Source: a virus | Strand: one strand, 5' to 3' | Length of the DNA stretch: 27,491 bases | IMG/VR virus record: IMGVR_UViG_3300040856_001532 | Coordinates: 1-27,491 of that record | Notes under the pieces: generated by a model | What the model was told of the DNA's origin: nothing | The model's database searches: none | Seen by the model: only the letters and a program-made list of their open reading frames with translations | Translations under genes and position numbers: made by a program | Shown here: positions 15,829 through 23,291 of the stretch, piece after piece | Numbering within the stretch: the first letter of the stretch is position 1 | How the letters are laid out: every line of letters begins with the position of its first letter

Positions 15829-16635
15829 ATGCAACTTGCAGCTTTAGAAAATAGAATCTCATCTATAGATGTTTATAGGCTTTTTGGCTATAAAGAGCAC
15901 AGAAACTTAAAAGAAATTATAAGCAAACACATTGACGACTTTAATAAGGTTGGAGAGCTTAGGGTCTCAACCGTGCCGTGCGGTAACAAAGGTGGCAGAC
16001 CATCAGAGGTGTACTTGTTAACATTAGGGCAAGCCCTTTTACTATCTGGTCTGGTTAAAAACTCGTCAAAATCAAATAAAGCAGACATATTAACCACCCT
16101 AGTTAATGCCTATGAAAATTCATCATTAACAGCCGCTTTAGAAATTATAAAAAACATTGATATTGAAGATGATATTGCCGATAGGTATGTTTATGTTGCC
16201 AAAGAGTCTGAATCTGGCAGATATAAAATAGGCATTAGTAGCAACCCAGAAAAGCGCATTAAGCAGTTGAATACTGGAAACCCAGAGAGGCTAGTACTTG
16301 TTCACGCATACCTTGCCAGTGAGAGCGGTTATAAATCTGAATTGTTAGCACACAAAACCTATGAGAAGAACAGGTTGAGCGGTGAGTGGTTTGATTCATC
16401 AATAGACATATCACTATTGCCAAGCTATGCCGCTAAATGTACGTTAAGCGCTGAAAAGCCTTACTGTGAATGTCTAGACTGCGATAACCACTCAAAAGCA
16501 TTTGATATTCTTGATGGTAAGGTTGGTAGTAGAGATAGTCACATCGGATTGCTCATAGATAGAGGTTTTGAGTTTAGCGATGCTGCAAAGTCGGTTGATG
16601 CACTCTTTGATAATGGCGTAATAGATATACAATAA
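15829..16635 (+). CDS. Rha-like phage regulator fused to a T5orf172 (GIY-YIG-type) domain
   Basis: A 268-residue two-domain protein. Residues 1-100 resemble the Rha family (VYRLFGYKEHRNLKEII; GRPSEVYLLTLGQALLL; ILTTLVNAYE), whose founding member acts in phage regulation. Residues about 118-192 match the T5orf172/MUG113 domain of the GIY-YIG superfamily (RYVYVAKESESGRYKIGIS; EKRIKQLNTGNPERL; GEWFD). A cysteine cluster CECLDC (213-218) precedes a final helical region. ATG 15829 follows TGGAGA; a TTG at 15814 lies within that site. The gene is a rightward cassette in the leftward head operon with its own promoter and terminator. Nuclease activity is not certain. Confidence 0.75.
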   Translation: MQLAALENRISSIDVYRLFGYKEHRNLKEIISKHIDDFNKVGELRVSTVPCGNKGGRPSEVYLLTLGQALLLSGLVKNSSKSNKADILTTLVNAYENSSLTAALEIIKNIDIEDDIADRYVYVAKESESGRYKIGISSNPEKRIKQLNTGNPERLVLVHAYLASESGYKSELLAHKTYEKNRLSGEWFDSSIDISLLPSYAAKCTLSAEKPYCECLDCDNHSKAFDILDGKVGSRDSHIGLLIDRGFEFSDAAKSVDALFDNGVIDIQ

Positions 16636-16665
16636 AGCCACGCTCACGCCTTGCAGATAGAAGAT

Positions 16666-16695
16666 AAAAGCCCCGATTAATGGGGCTTCATTTTA
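16666..16695 (+). terminator. Bidirectional terminator between convergent genes 16635 and 16677
   Basis: AAAAGCCCC, loop GATTAAT, GGGGCTTC, then ATTTTAT. The reverse strand reads GAAGCCCC...GGGGCTTTTATC. It shares 20 identical bases with the terminator at 15701-15720. The stop codon of the leftward gene at 16677 lies in the loop. Confidence 0.75.
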
Positions 16696-16940
16696 TGCTT
16701 AACCTCTATAGCTCTTACTCTTTCCTCTAGCTCTTTTAGTTTATCTGAATCATAAGTAATAACCTCGCTTTCTATTATCTTCGCCTTAGCATTTAGAATG
16801 TTGTTTATCGGCGTAGAGATGTCTATACCAATGATTCTAATTGTCACAGCAAAACCTAGCATAGTAGCCAGCAGCGACACCGTAAACTTAGGCATTGAGC
16901 CTAATAGCTTATCTTGAAATTGACTATCTTTAGATCTCAC
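16677..16940 (-). CDS. Hypothetical membrane protein with C-terminal coiled coil
   Basis: An 87-residue product starting at GTG 16940 (AAGG upstream). A hydrophobic segment spans about 18-40 (FTVSLLATMLGFAVTIRIIGIDI), followed by a charged helix with heptad-like spacing (DSDKLKELEERVRAIEVKHK, 64-83). It is leftward like the structural genes but encodes no recognisable virion part. Its last codons (ATG AAG CCC CAT TAA) lie in the shared terminator stem. The function is unknown; membrane location is inferred. Confidence 0.6.
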   Translation of the reverse strand: MRSKDSQFQDKLLGSMPKFTVSLLATMLGFAVTIRIIGIDISTPINNILNAKAKIIESEVITYDSDKLKELEERVRAIEVKHKMKPH

Positions 16941-16950
16941 AAATAAACCT

Positions 16951-16980
16951 TAAAAGCCCCATAGAGGAGCTTTGATTTTT
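16951..16980 (-). terminator. Probable terminator after the 16985 fibre gene
   Basis: On the minus strand, AAAGCTCC, loop TCTAT, GGGGCTTT is followed by TAAGG; one mismatch interrupts the stem. The T-run is short. On the plus strand the same hairpin is followed by GATTTTTTAA, but no rightward gene ends here. Confidence 0.45.
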
Positions 16981-16984
16981 TAAC

Positions 16985-18160
16985 TTATAGCGGTCTGATG
17001 TACTCAACATTTATAGATGAGTAATCACCATTCGAGCCGTAAACAGCTAAACCGCTAACCGTGAAGGATAACACCTCGTTTTGGTTGAACGGCTGAATAA
17101 CGCTTGCATGAAGGTTTTTATATGACTCAGTAGTGTTTGAGTACCAGCGGATTTGATGGAATCTTGCAGCAGTACCGGTAACAGAGGGACTTTTATTAAA
17201 TGCAACGCTTCCCGCTGTGCCGTCAGTTGCGGCCGTCCCACTTGTTGATTCAGCGCTATAGCCAAGTAGACTGGCTGTTATCCTGTAATACCCTGGAGTG
17301 TCAATTCTAAGGTATTTGTTCGTTTCATCAGTGCCACTCTGAACAGTGAACCCGCTATTGATCTGCTCTTCGTTACCTGTGAATGGTAGGAAGCCGCCTG
17401 AGTTAACGTCCGCATCAATATCGAATGAAACCATTGGCTTTGCTAGTGCTAAATATAAAGCGTCTGCATCTTTCTTTGTTAATACGTGCTTATCGTCACT
17501 AGCAGTTGAGACGGCATCCTCAACGACACTAATGCGCTTTGCTGTTGAGTCATAGGTTACTTCTGTGTTTGTAACTGGAACGTCAGATTTTAGTAAAACA
17601 TGATTGTCATTACTTGCAACTTCTGTTGCTGCGTCTGTCTGGGTCAATCTTTTTGTTGTATCATCAAATGTGTATTTGTCAGAGGTAGCATGCACATCGC
17701 CTTTAACAAGTACGTCACTATCCCCAGCTTCACTTAAAGCAGTTGAGCCAGTTAAGCGAATACGCCCGTTGTCTGGTCTAAATTCAGCGTTGCGAACTAA
17801 AGTGCCATCGGTAAACTCAAAAGTTGGGATACCGCTAGCTACTTTAATTGTAATTTTATCGCTACCTGATTCAACAATTACATCATCGCTATTTGCTCGA
17901 CCCAATACAGTCCACTTTAAAGCGTCAAACGCCCCAGTTGTGTTTGCTGTGTTGCACACATAAAGCTTGCCGTCTCGCTTGATTGGATAACCAATGGCGT
18001 AAACAAAAGTCGCGTCGTATTCTTTGATTAACGTGTAAACTGGGTTATTTTCCAGTTGGTCTACTTTTGTCGCTAAACCTGTTGATTGATCATTAATTTG
18101 CGTTTCTAAATCCGCCACCTGTGTAAAGGTGAACAGTTGCGTTCTATCACCTGCTGCCAT
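16985..18160 (-). CDS. Fibre protein with three short repeats and C1q/TNF-like C-terminal domain
   Basis: The 391-residue protein begins with a helical segment (residues 8-40, probable trimeric coiled coil), then a small domain containing YPIKRDGKLYVCN. Three related units of about 36-38 residues follow (about 123-158, 159-196, 197-234), each with a strand pair and an ending like S-[GN]-D-[SN]-[DH]-V-L-[VL]-K. Residues about 243-391 resemble a jelly-roll C1q/TNF domain (GYYRITASLLGYSA; ENEVLSFTVSG pattern; INVEYIRPL). Such domains trimerise and bind ligands. Its place in the head module, preceded by GGAGG, suggests a capsid-attached fibre; that is inference. Confidence 0.6.
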   Translation of the reverse strand: MAAGDRTQLFTFTQVADLETQINDQSTGLATKVDQLENNPVYTLIKEYDATFVYAIGYPIKRDGKLYVCNTANTTGAFDALKWTVLGRANSDDVIVESGSDKITIKVASGIPTFEFTDGTLVRNAEFRPDNGRIRLTGSTALSEAGDSDVLVKGDVHATSDKYTFDDTTKRLTQTDAATEVASNDNHVLLKSDVPVTNTEVTYDSTAKRISVVEDAVSTASDDKHVLTKKDADALYLALAKPMVSFDIDADVNSGGFLPFTGNEEQINSGFTVQSGTDETNKYLRIDTPGYYRITASLLGYSAESTSGTAATDGTAGSVAFNKSPSVTGTAARFHQIRWYSNTTESYKNLHASVIQPFNQNEVLSFTVSGLAVYGSNGDYSSINVEYIRPL

Positions 18161-19849
18161 TTATATTTCCTCCGCGTAAACAGCACCGTTGTCAATAACA
18201 AGTTTATAACTCTTGCTTGTCGCTGCATCTTTGTATGTGATTTCTTCGCTTGTGTAGTCGCCTTGAGTTGCTTCAATTACACCAGTACGAGCCGCTGTAT
18301 CACCCTTACCTTTGAAACCTGTTACACTTGCTTCGGTTGTTGGCCCTAGAGTCCAGTTACCATCAACACTTGGGTCTAAGTTTGCATTAAGGTAGTAAAT
18401 GCGATTTTCGCTTTGAACGTTCGCAGTATATGATTGAGCAATTTGTGGCAATGCGTTTCGAGCTGTTAAGTCAGCCACAACCACAACGATTGAACCGCTT
18501 ACAGTACTGTAAAGCCTGTTATTGGCATCAACAGCCAAACCAGGGCCAACTTTAAAGCCACCAATGTCGTCAGCGGTACCAACCGTAACATTGAGTGTAT
18601 TTGCACCAGCGTCAAACGTTAAGCCATTACCAGCCGAATCAGAACCTAATAGCGGCGCATCTTCAAACTCAGTCGTATCAAGCGCAAACCAAGGTAATGC
18701 TGGGTTTCCGTCTTGAGCATAAACAGTAATCTCAGAACCAGATTCATTGATAAGTTTGATTGTGTAAGACTGACCTTGAAGAAAATCAATAAACGGGTGA
18801 CCGTCAAAGCTATCTGCAAATAAGTAGCGTTGCTCACCTTGCAAGACATTGTAGCCTTCAAGCTTCATCTTTGTTTGACCGCCTTGCAAAATCAAAAGCG
18901 TACAGTTTGCAAAGTTTGACACTGAATTGACGTAGAACGCTGTGCTTCGACGGTTAAATGTAACTGTTATCGGCAATTCGAATGTTGTTGTATTACCTAA
19001 ATCAGCGTTAACAAAAGTCTCACCATTGTATCTCGTTAACTCTCTAACCTTTTTACGACAAGAGGCTTTCCAATCACCATCACCCTCTTGCCAAACCGGT
19101 GTAAATACTTTACCTGTAATCTCGTTAACAAAACCAACATTTTCACCCAGGTCGTGCATTGTTTTTGTTGAACCGAATTTAAGCACTGAATCTTGAATGC
19201 TAAATCTAGCAGAGGTTACACCTTCCTCGCTAACTTGCCATAATGTATGGCCGTGTTCGTCTTGTAGTTGCAAGCCACCTAAACCATCATCAATCCATCG
19301 CCAACCAGCAGGTAATTCAGACTGAGAGCTTTTAAACTGATAACCAGCAGCAAATGAAGTGCCACCATCCACTGATTCGCGCTTAAATGCGTACAAGTTT
19401 GGGTTACTGTTATAAGTTGCTTGATCTACCCATGGCCCACCATCATTAACAGAGTACTCATTGATAATGTTCGGTGCTTGCGGCCCTTCTGGCCCTGTTA
19501 AGGTTGTGACAGCGCCAACTAAAGGGAATTGTCTTGCGCCCGTATCTGTGAAAACAATGTCATCGCCAGAAAACACAGCACTGGTTACATGGTCGCCCGT
19601 ATCACCCTTATCACCCTGTTGGCCTTGATAGATTAAATTTGCGTCACGCCAAGCACCATCAAAATTAATTGTGCCTGAATACATGAAGTAATCGTAAGCG
19701 TCTGGCCCATTTGACACGGCGCAAACTATACCCTCGAAAATTCTATCTTGATTGTTTGTTGTAAAAGTATCACGCGCCGCAGTGTTGAAAAAATACATAT
19801 CCTCGGCTATTGAGCCGCCATTGCCGCCGCCACTTGTAAAGAAAGGCAT
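18161..19849 (-). CDS. Fibre-like structural protein with collagen-like segments, probable head fibre
   Basis: A 562-residue protein with a glycine-rich N-terminus (GGGNGGS), collagen-type G-X-Y triplets (GQQGDKGDTGDHV, about 77-89, and TGPEGPQAP) and a beta-rich remainder with YNVLQGEQRYLFADSF and a C-terminal strand set. Collagen-like segments in phage proteins usually form trimeric stalks. The gene lies between the capsid gene and the connector genes, not near the tail tip, so attachment to the capsid is more likely than to the tail. It ends on the base before the next gene and has an AGGAG ribosome binding site. Confidence 0.6.
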   Translation of the reverse strand: MPFFTSGGGNGGSIAEDMYFFNTAARDTFTTNNQDRIFEGIVCAVSNGPDAYDYFMYSGTINFDGAWRDANLIYQGQQGDKGDTGDHVTSAVFSGDDIVFTDTGARQFPLVGAVTTLTGPEGPQAPNIINEYSVNDGGPWVDQATYNSNPNLYAFKRESVDGGTSFAAGYQFKSSQSELPAGWRWIDDGLGGLQLQDEHGHTLWQVSEEGVTSARFSIQDSVLKFGSTKTMHDLGENVGFVNEITGKVFTPVWQEGDGDWKASCRKKVRELTRYNGETFVNADLGNTTTFELPITVTFNRRSTAFYVNSVSNFANCTLLILQGGQTKMKLEGYNVLQGEQRYLFADSFDGHPFIDFLQGQSYTIKLINESGSEITVYAQDGNPALPWFALDTTEFEDAPLLGSDSAGNGLTFDAGANTLNVTVGTADDIGGFKVGPGLAVDANNRLYSTVSGSIVVVVADLTARNALPQIAQSYTANVQSENRIYYLNANLDPSVDGNWTLGPTTEASVTGFKGKGDTAARTGVIEATQGDYTSEEITYKDAATSKSYKLVIDNGAVYAEEI

Positions 19850-19860
19850 ATAAAAACTCC

Positions 19861-19890
19861 TAAAATATAACGCGCTAATATGCGCGCGTT
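19861..19890 (-). terminator. Weak hairpin terminator between 19893 and 19849
   Basis: Minus strand AACGCGC, 8-base loop, GCGCGTT, followed by ATATTTTA. The GC-rich 7-bp stem is perfect, but the T-run is interrupted, so partial termination or mRNA processing between the small protein and fibre genes is likely. Confidence 0.5.
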
Positions 19891-19892
19891 AA

Positions 19893-20132
19893 TTAAGCAA
19901 ATACAACAACGTTATCGCCATCTGTTGAGATTACCCCAGAAATAGGCACTAAAGGCTCATAAGCAAAAGGTTTGCCGCTCATCTCTAAAGGCTCACCATT
20001 GTTAAAAGTAACAGTTACAGCACCTGCGCCTTGGTTTTGTATCATTACGATTGGACCATTAAACTCGCTTAAAATGTCATACTCGACACCTTGAGTTAAC
20101 AGATAGCCCCTTACTGATTTATGTGGCTTCAT
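19893..20132 (-). CDS. Small beta-rich protein of the head module, decoration-protein candidate
   Basis: A 79-residue product composed almost wholly of predicted short beta-strands (GPIVMIQNQGAGAVTVTFNNGEPLEM; ISGVISTDGDNVVVFA) with no charged helices. AGAAGG precedes the start. Small beta-proteins directly after the capsid gene often decorate capsid surfaces or anchor fibres. There is no family motif that I can name. Confidence 0.6.
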   Translation of the reverse strand: MKPHKSVRGYLLTQGVEYDILSEFNGPIVMIQNQGAGAVTVTFNNGEPLEMSGKPFAYEPLVPISGVISTDGDNVVVFA

Positions 20133-20134
20133 AA

Positions 20135-20305
20135 TTATTTGGCCTTCTTTTCACGCATTAAGCGCAGTTCGTGAAGTGTTGGTTGCTTTGGTAACTCATA
20201 AGGATTTTCAGCGCAAAAAGCTTTGTACTCTTGTTTTGCGTTAACTAGAGCCTTTTCTGCATCTTCGATTTTCTTCTGTAATGATTCGTGTGTAACTTTA
20301 GCCAT
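20135..20305 (-). CDS. Hypothetical 56-residue helical protein of the head module
   Basis: The minus frame from ATG 20305 to the stop at 20135-20137 encodes a charged helical peptide (ESLQKKIEDAEKALVNAKQEYKAF) ending in LRLMREKKAK. The last codons include AGAAGG, which serves as ribosome binding site for the gene at 20132. It starts 18 bp after the capsid terminator. Function unknown; it may be a minor head or assembly factor. Confidence 0.65.
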   Translation of the reverse strand: MAKVTHESLQKKIEDAEKALVNAKQEYKAFCAENPYELPKQPTLHELRLMREKKAK

Positions 20306-20322
20306 AATTTAATATCCTGTAT

Positions 20323-20351
20323 AAAAAAGCCCTAGTTTTTAGCTAGGGCTT
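20323..20351 (-). terminator. Strong terminator after the major capsid gene
   Basis: Minus strand AAGCCCTAG, 7-base loop, CTAGGGCTT followed by TTTTTAT. The 9-bp perfect stem plus T-run is the clearest terminator of the leftward operon. It could make capsid mRNA more abundant than the downstream fibre and tail messages. Confidence 0.85.
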
Positions 20352-20390
20352 AAAGTGGTTTAATCTAAAAACCCGTTAAAAATCAATAGC

Positions 20391-21401
20391 TTAGCCATTG
20401 GTTTTCAAAAACCTCACTGGGCAGTTCTTAGCGTCCCAAACTCGATCCCAATTAGCCGCCGCCTGTAACTCTGCATAAGTTGCAGATTGACCAGCAACAC
20501 TACCACCAGCAAAAGTGAAGCCCACAGGCATGATGATATCTGTACGGCGTGAGTAAAGCAGAGTTTCACCGCCACCGTTACCAGCGCCAGGATTGCGATC
20601 TAATTCAGAGGCTAGAGTATTAGGCATATTACCCTCACCAGCTTGAACCGCGCCAGCACCAAACAGGATTGATGTGTAAGTTGGGCGGTTAGTGCCAACA
20701 ACTACACTTAAGGCATCATCAACAACTACGCGCTTACCTTGGAAAGTGGCGAAGCTTGAATCTTCTGAATCCTGAATGAAGTCAATCAGGTTTAGAGCGT
20801 ATAAGCCGTAGTAAACGCTTGAATGGATACCGAATGCGCTGATTAAGTCTAAGTTATCACCAGTTAGCTCAAGAGCTTTGATAAAGTTTAGAGCGCTTGC
20901 TTTTTCAGCGTCAGTGATTGCACCCGCCGCATCAGTTGCAACATTGTGAACTAAATCGCCACCGTCATTTGCTTCATTGTCTGCAAGTACACCCATGAAA
21001 GAGTGAATTAGGCGTTTCTGGTTATCTGTAGCCCAGTAATCACCGATGCGATTAGTGATACCTGTCATTGGATCTTGTAGCGCGATGCCGCGAGCTAAGT
21101 CCATAGCAGACCATGCTTTTGCACGTGCCGCTTTGCGGTATTTCATTTGTTGAGTGCCAAGCTTAGCAGGAACAATAATATCTGTAGGCACATCGTTAGT
21201 GTATGTTGGCTCATCGGTCGTTAGTGGCTTGATGTTATCAATCTCACCAGTAAAGCCAGACATAGAGCACATCATTGAAAGTTCAGCGTTTGGAGCTTGC
21301 ACCCCTGATTGGATAAATGCGTTTTTCTCAACTTGACGCTCTTGCGCCATAGTTGTGAATTGAAGCGGATCATAAATATCTGCAATTTGAATTGTAGCCA
21401 T
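20391..21401 (-). CDS. Major capsid protein
   Basis: The 336-residue product follows a coiled-coil scaffold gene and precedes a strong terminator. Its sequence has the character of a phage coat subunit: a helical N-arm (DPLQFTTMAQERQVEKNAFIQSG), a beta segment (TNDVPTDIIVPAKLGTQQMKYRKAARAKAWSAMDLARGIALQDPM), a long helix (WATDNQKRLIHSFMGVLAD), a FGIHSSVYYGLYALN...QGKRVVVDDAL core and a C-terminal SRRTDIIMPVGF strand. FQGKRVVVDDAL is a recurrent pattern in HK97-fold coats. I cannot place it in a precise subfamily. Spacing to scaffold: 3 bp. Confidence 0.8.
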   Translation of the reverse strand: MATIQIADIYDPLQFTTMAQERQVEKNAFIQSGVQAPNAELSMMCSMSGFTGEIDNIKPLTTDEPTYTNDVPTDIIVPAKLGTQQMKYRKAARAKAWSAMDLARGIALQDPMTGITNRIGDYWATDNQKRLIHSFMGVLADNEANDGGDLVHNVATDAAGAITDAEKASALNFIKALELTGDNLDLISAFGIHSSVYYGLYALNLIDFIQDSEDSSFATFQGKRVVVDDALSVVVGTNRPTYTSILFGAGAVQAGEGNMPNTLASELDRNPGAGNGGGETLLYSRRTDIIMPVGFTFAGGSVAGQSATYAELQAAANWDRVWDAKNCPVRFLKTNG

Positions 21402-21404
21402 CTT

Positions 21405-22031
21405 TTAGCCCTTTAATTGATCTAAGTAATTATCAGTAACAGAGCTTCGTTTTTTAGTAACGGAACTCGGATTTAAATTTGCGGTATCAACCCCGCTTGC
21501 TTTTGACCCTGCCAAGTGATTTTGCATATCAGGGTCAGACTTAGCCCATTTCAACCAATCATCATGGTTATCAGCTATATGCTTGCCGTCTAGGTCTTTA
21601 TAGCTTGCGACTACGCTACCGTCTTCACCAAAGCCATAATCAACTAATTGACTCGCCGTTAACTGACTGAGCTTATCGTTTTTAGCAAAGTTAGAAACGA
21701 TGCTTTGAACAGAAGCTTGCTTTTTAGATGAAAGAATCATTTCGTTACGTGCGTTTAATTGCTCAGATAACTCTTTGCGTTCACGCTCGTATTTAGCTTG
21801 CTCAAGCTCCAAAGCCTTTTTAACATCACCAGCCTCTTTTGCTGCCTCAATTGCCGCTTGCTCTTTTTCCAATAACTTAGCTTGCGTTTCTTCTTCTAGC
21901 TTTTTCTTTTCTGCTAGTAGCGCATCTTTATTGGCTTTTAAGCCTGCGGTTTCAGCTTCAAATTTGGCTTTAAGCTCTTGCTCTTGCTTAGCTAGCAGTT
22001 CTTTCAATTGCTCTTCTGTGTACTCTGCCAT
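21405..22031 (-). CDS. Capsid scaffolding protein
   Basis: A 208-residue protein whose first 110 residues are one long charged coiled coil (ELLAKQEQELKAKFEAETAGLKANKDALLAEKKKLEEE), followed by a compact end with DYGFGEDGSVVASYKDLDG (about 132-150) and a DDWLKWAKSDPDMQNHL helix (156-172). This is the typical layout of phage scaffolds, which guide coat assembly and leave before packaging. Position directly before the capsid gene agrees. AGGAG lies 8 bp before the ATG. The promoter at 22083-22117 should drive it. Confidence 0.85.
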   Translation of the reverse strand: MAEYTEEQLKELLAKQEQELKAKFEAETAGLKANKDALLAEKKKLEEETQAKLLEKEQAAIEAAKEAGDVKKALELEQAKYERERKELSEQLNARNEMILSSKKQASVQSIVSNFAKNDKLSQLTASQLVDYGFGEDGSVVASYKDLDGKHIADNHDDWLKWAKSDPDMQNHLAGSKASGVDTANLNPSSVTKKRSSVTDNYLDQLKG

Positions 22032-22082
22032 TTGATAATCTCCTGATTAAAATGGTTGTAGCCCTGCTACTGGTTAATAATT

Positions 22083-22117
22083 GTTATAATGATATAACTA
22101 AAGGTTATAAGCGTCAA
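22083..22117 (-). promoter_or_regulatory. Leftward scaffold/capsid promoter with embedded GTTAT/ATAAC operator
   Basis: Minus strand: -35 TTGACG (22117-22112), 17-bp spacer, -10 TATCAT (22094-22089), each 5 of 6 to consensus. The complete element (GTTAT-N6-ATAAC-N5-GTTAT, 22083-22108) covers the spacer, the -10 and the start-site region. A protein bound here would block RNA polymerase. Confidence 0.65.
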
Positions 22118-22124
22118 ACTATCG

Positions 22125-23228
22125 TCAGATATAACCTTTTAAAAATTCATTCTTGTTCATGTATTCAAGTATTTTCTGATTCTTCTGCGCCATTTCTGCG
22201 AGCGTTAGAGGCTCACCCATGCGATTGGCTAAAGCATCTCTAAATTCTTGCGCGCTTAATCCTGCGTTGCGGAATATCAAGCCGCGAGATTTACCAAGGA
22301 CTTCATCTTGCACGTAAGCAGGTTGTCTTTTCAGCACATCATAATATTGCTTAGTTGCGTCAACTTGGCCTTTTTCATCTTCAAAGTTAGCCGATCGTGT
22401 CGAGCCTGTGCGGTTTAGCTTGTCATTGTAAAACTCTGCTGTGATTTGTGACCTACAGCGATAATGAAAGGCCGGTTTAGGATTATAACTATCAGAGTAT
22501 TTAAAAGTCTTGCCGTCAAAATATCGACACGTTTCAGATGTTCGAGTATCTAAAGTGGCTAAGATTGTATAGCCCCAGATAATATCGTCGTTCTGTCTGA
22601 ATATTTCATCACGTGAAGTTGATGCAATATGAGTTACCGCAGTTCTAACGATTGTTTCAGCTTCACGCCTAGAAGCATCAATAATCCCATCGGTATACTT
22701 TTGCGCCCTGGTACCAATAATGGTTTGAGTCATTTCTTGAAGTGTTAAGCCCTGAGAAAAGCCGCCAGATATTACACTAGCCACTTTGCGACTATTATCG
22801 CCTAACCTCTCTATCATTTCGTCAAAATCAACGAATGAGTTATTGCCGCCAATGGCTAAGGGGTTTTTAGTTACTGCCGCCCATAGCTTTCTATTTGATG
22901 GTGACTCGACAATAACGTCAGCGACTACAGAGGTTTGAATTGCTTGCGTTATAAATTCAGCTTCATCGGCGGATAGTGCTTTAAACTGCTCATAGTAAAG
23001 CGCTGTGATATCTTCATACACTTGTGCTGTCTTTGTCTCTACATCATCTAATAACTTCTGATAGCGCTTTCTAGATGCAATGGTAGCACCTTCGCGATTA
23101 ATACGCTCACGTAGCCATTTAGCAAGCTCTTGAAGCGCTTCGGTTGTTTGCTTGTTTAATGATGAAGCAAAGCGTTGGTCTAATATGCTTCGATTTGTTA
23201 ATGCTGCAAAAAGCTCTGGACTCTGCAT
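22125..23228 (-). CDS. Mu F-like minor head protein
   Basis: A 367-residue protein of the Mu gpF / SPP1 gp7 head morphogenesis family, which binds the portal or scaffold inside the procapsid. The N-terminal half is helical. The signature region is residues about 155-265: RREAETIVRTAVTHIASTSR, then LATLDTRTSETCRYFDGK (224-240), then PKPAFHYRCRSQITAEF (250-266). I chose ATG 23228; a longer TTG start at 23258 would place the terminator hairpin 23230-23256 inside the gene. The only ribosome-binding match is AGGG about 9 bp upstream. A portal gene is usually adjacent, but none is here. Confidence 0.85.
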   Translation of the reverse strand: MQSPELFAALTNRSILDQRFASSLNKQTTEALQELAKWLRERINREGATIASRKRYQKLLDDVETKTAQVYEDITALYYEQFKALSADEAEFITQAIQTSVVADVIVESPSNRKLWAAVTKNPLAIGGNNSFVDFDEMIERLGDNSRKVASVISGGFSQGLTLQEMTQTIIGTRAQKYTDGIIDASRREAETIVRTAVTHIASTSRDEIFRQNDDIIWGYTILATLDTRTSETCRYFDGKTFKYSDSYNPKPAFHYRCRSQITAEFYNDKLNRTGSTRSANFEDEKGQVDATKQYYDVLKRQPAYVQDEVLGKSRGLIFRNAGLSAQEFRDALANRMGEPLTLAEMAQKNQKILEYMNKNEFLKGYI

Positions 23229-23229
23229 G

Positions 23230-23256
23230 AAAAAATGCCCTAATTTGATATAGGGC
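23230..23256 (-). terminator. Terminator or attenuator directly before the minor head gene
   Basis: Minus strand GCCCTA, 8-base loop, TAGGGC followed by ATTTTTTC, then the ATG of the next gene. It probably ends the 24530-23292 transcript, allowing partial read-through into the head gene. Confidence 0.7.
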
Positions 23257-23291
23257 AATTATAGCATGGTGGGGAATTGGGGCAATTAAGG

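Noticed and set aside
17604-17963. Rightward open frame of 119 codons inside the 16985-18160 fibre gene
   Set aside because: It is antisense to a well-supported gene, has no ribosome binding site and a composition typical of a shadow frame; the same holds for 4330-4683, 14342-14569 and 21775-22035.
23229-23258. Longer TTG start for the minor head protein
   Set aside because: The extra ten codons would consist of a terminator hairpin and T-run; ATG 23228 is simpler.
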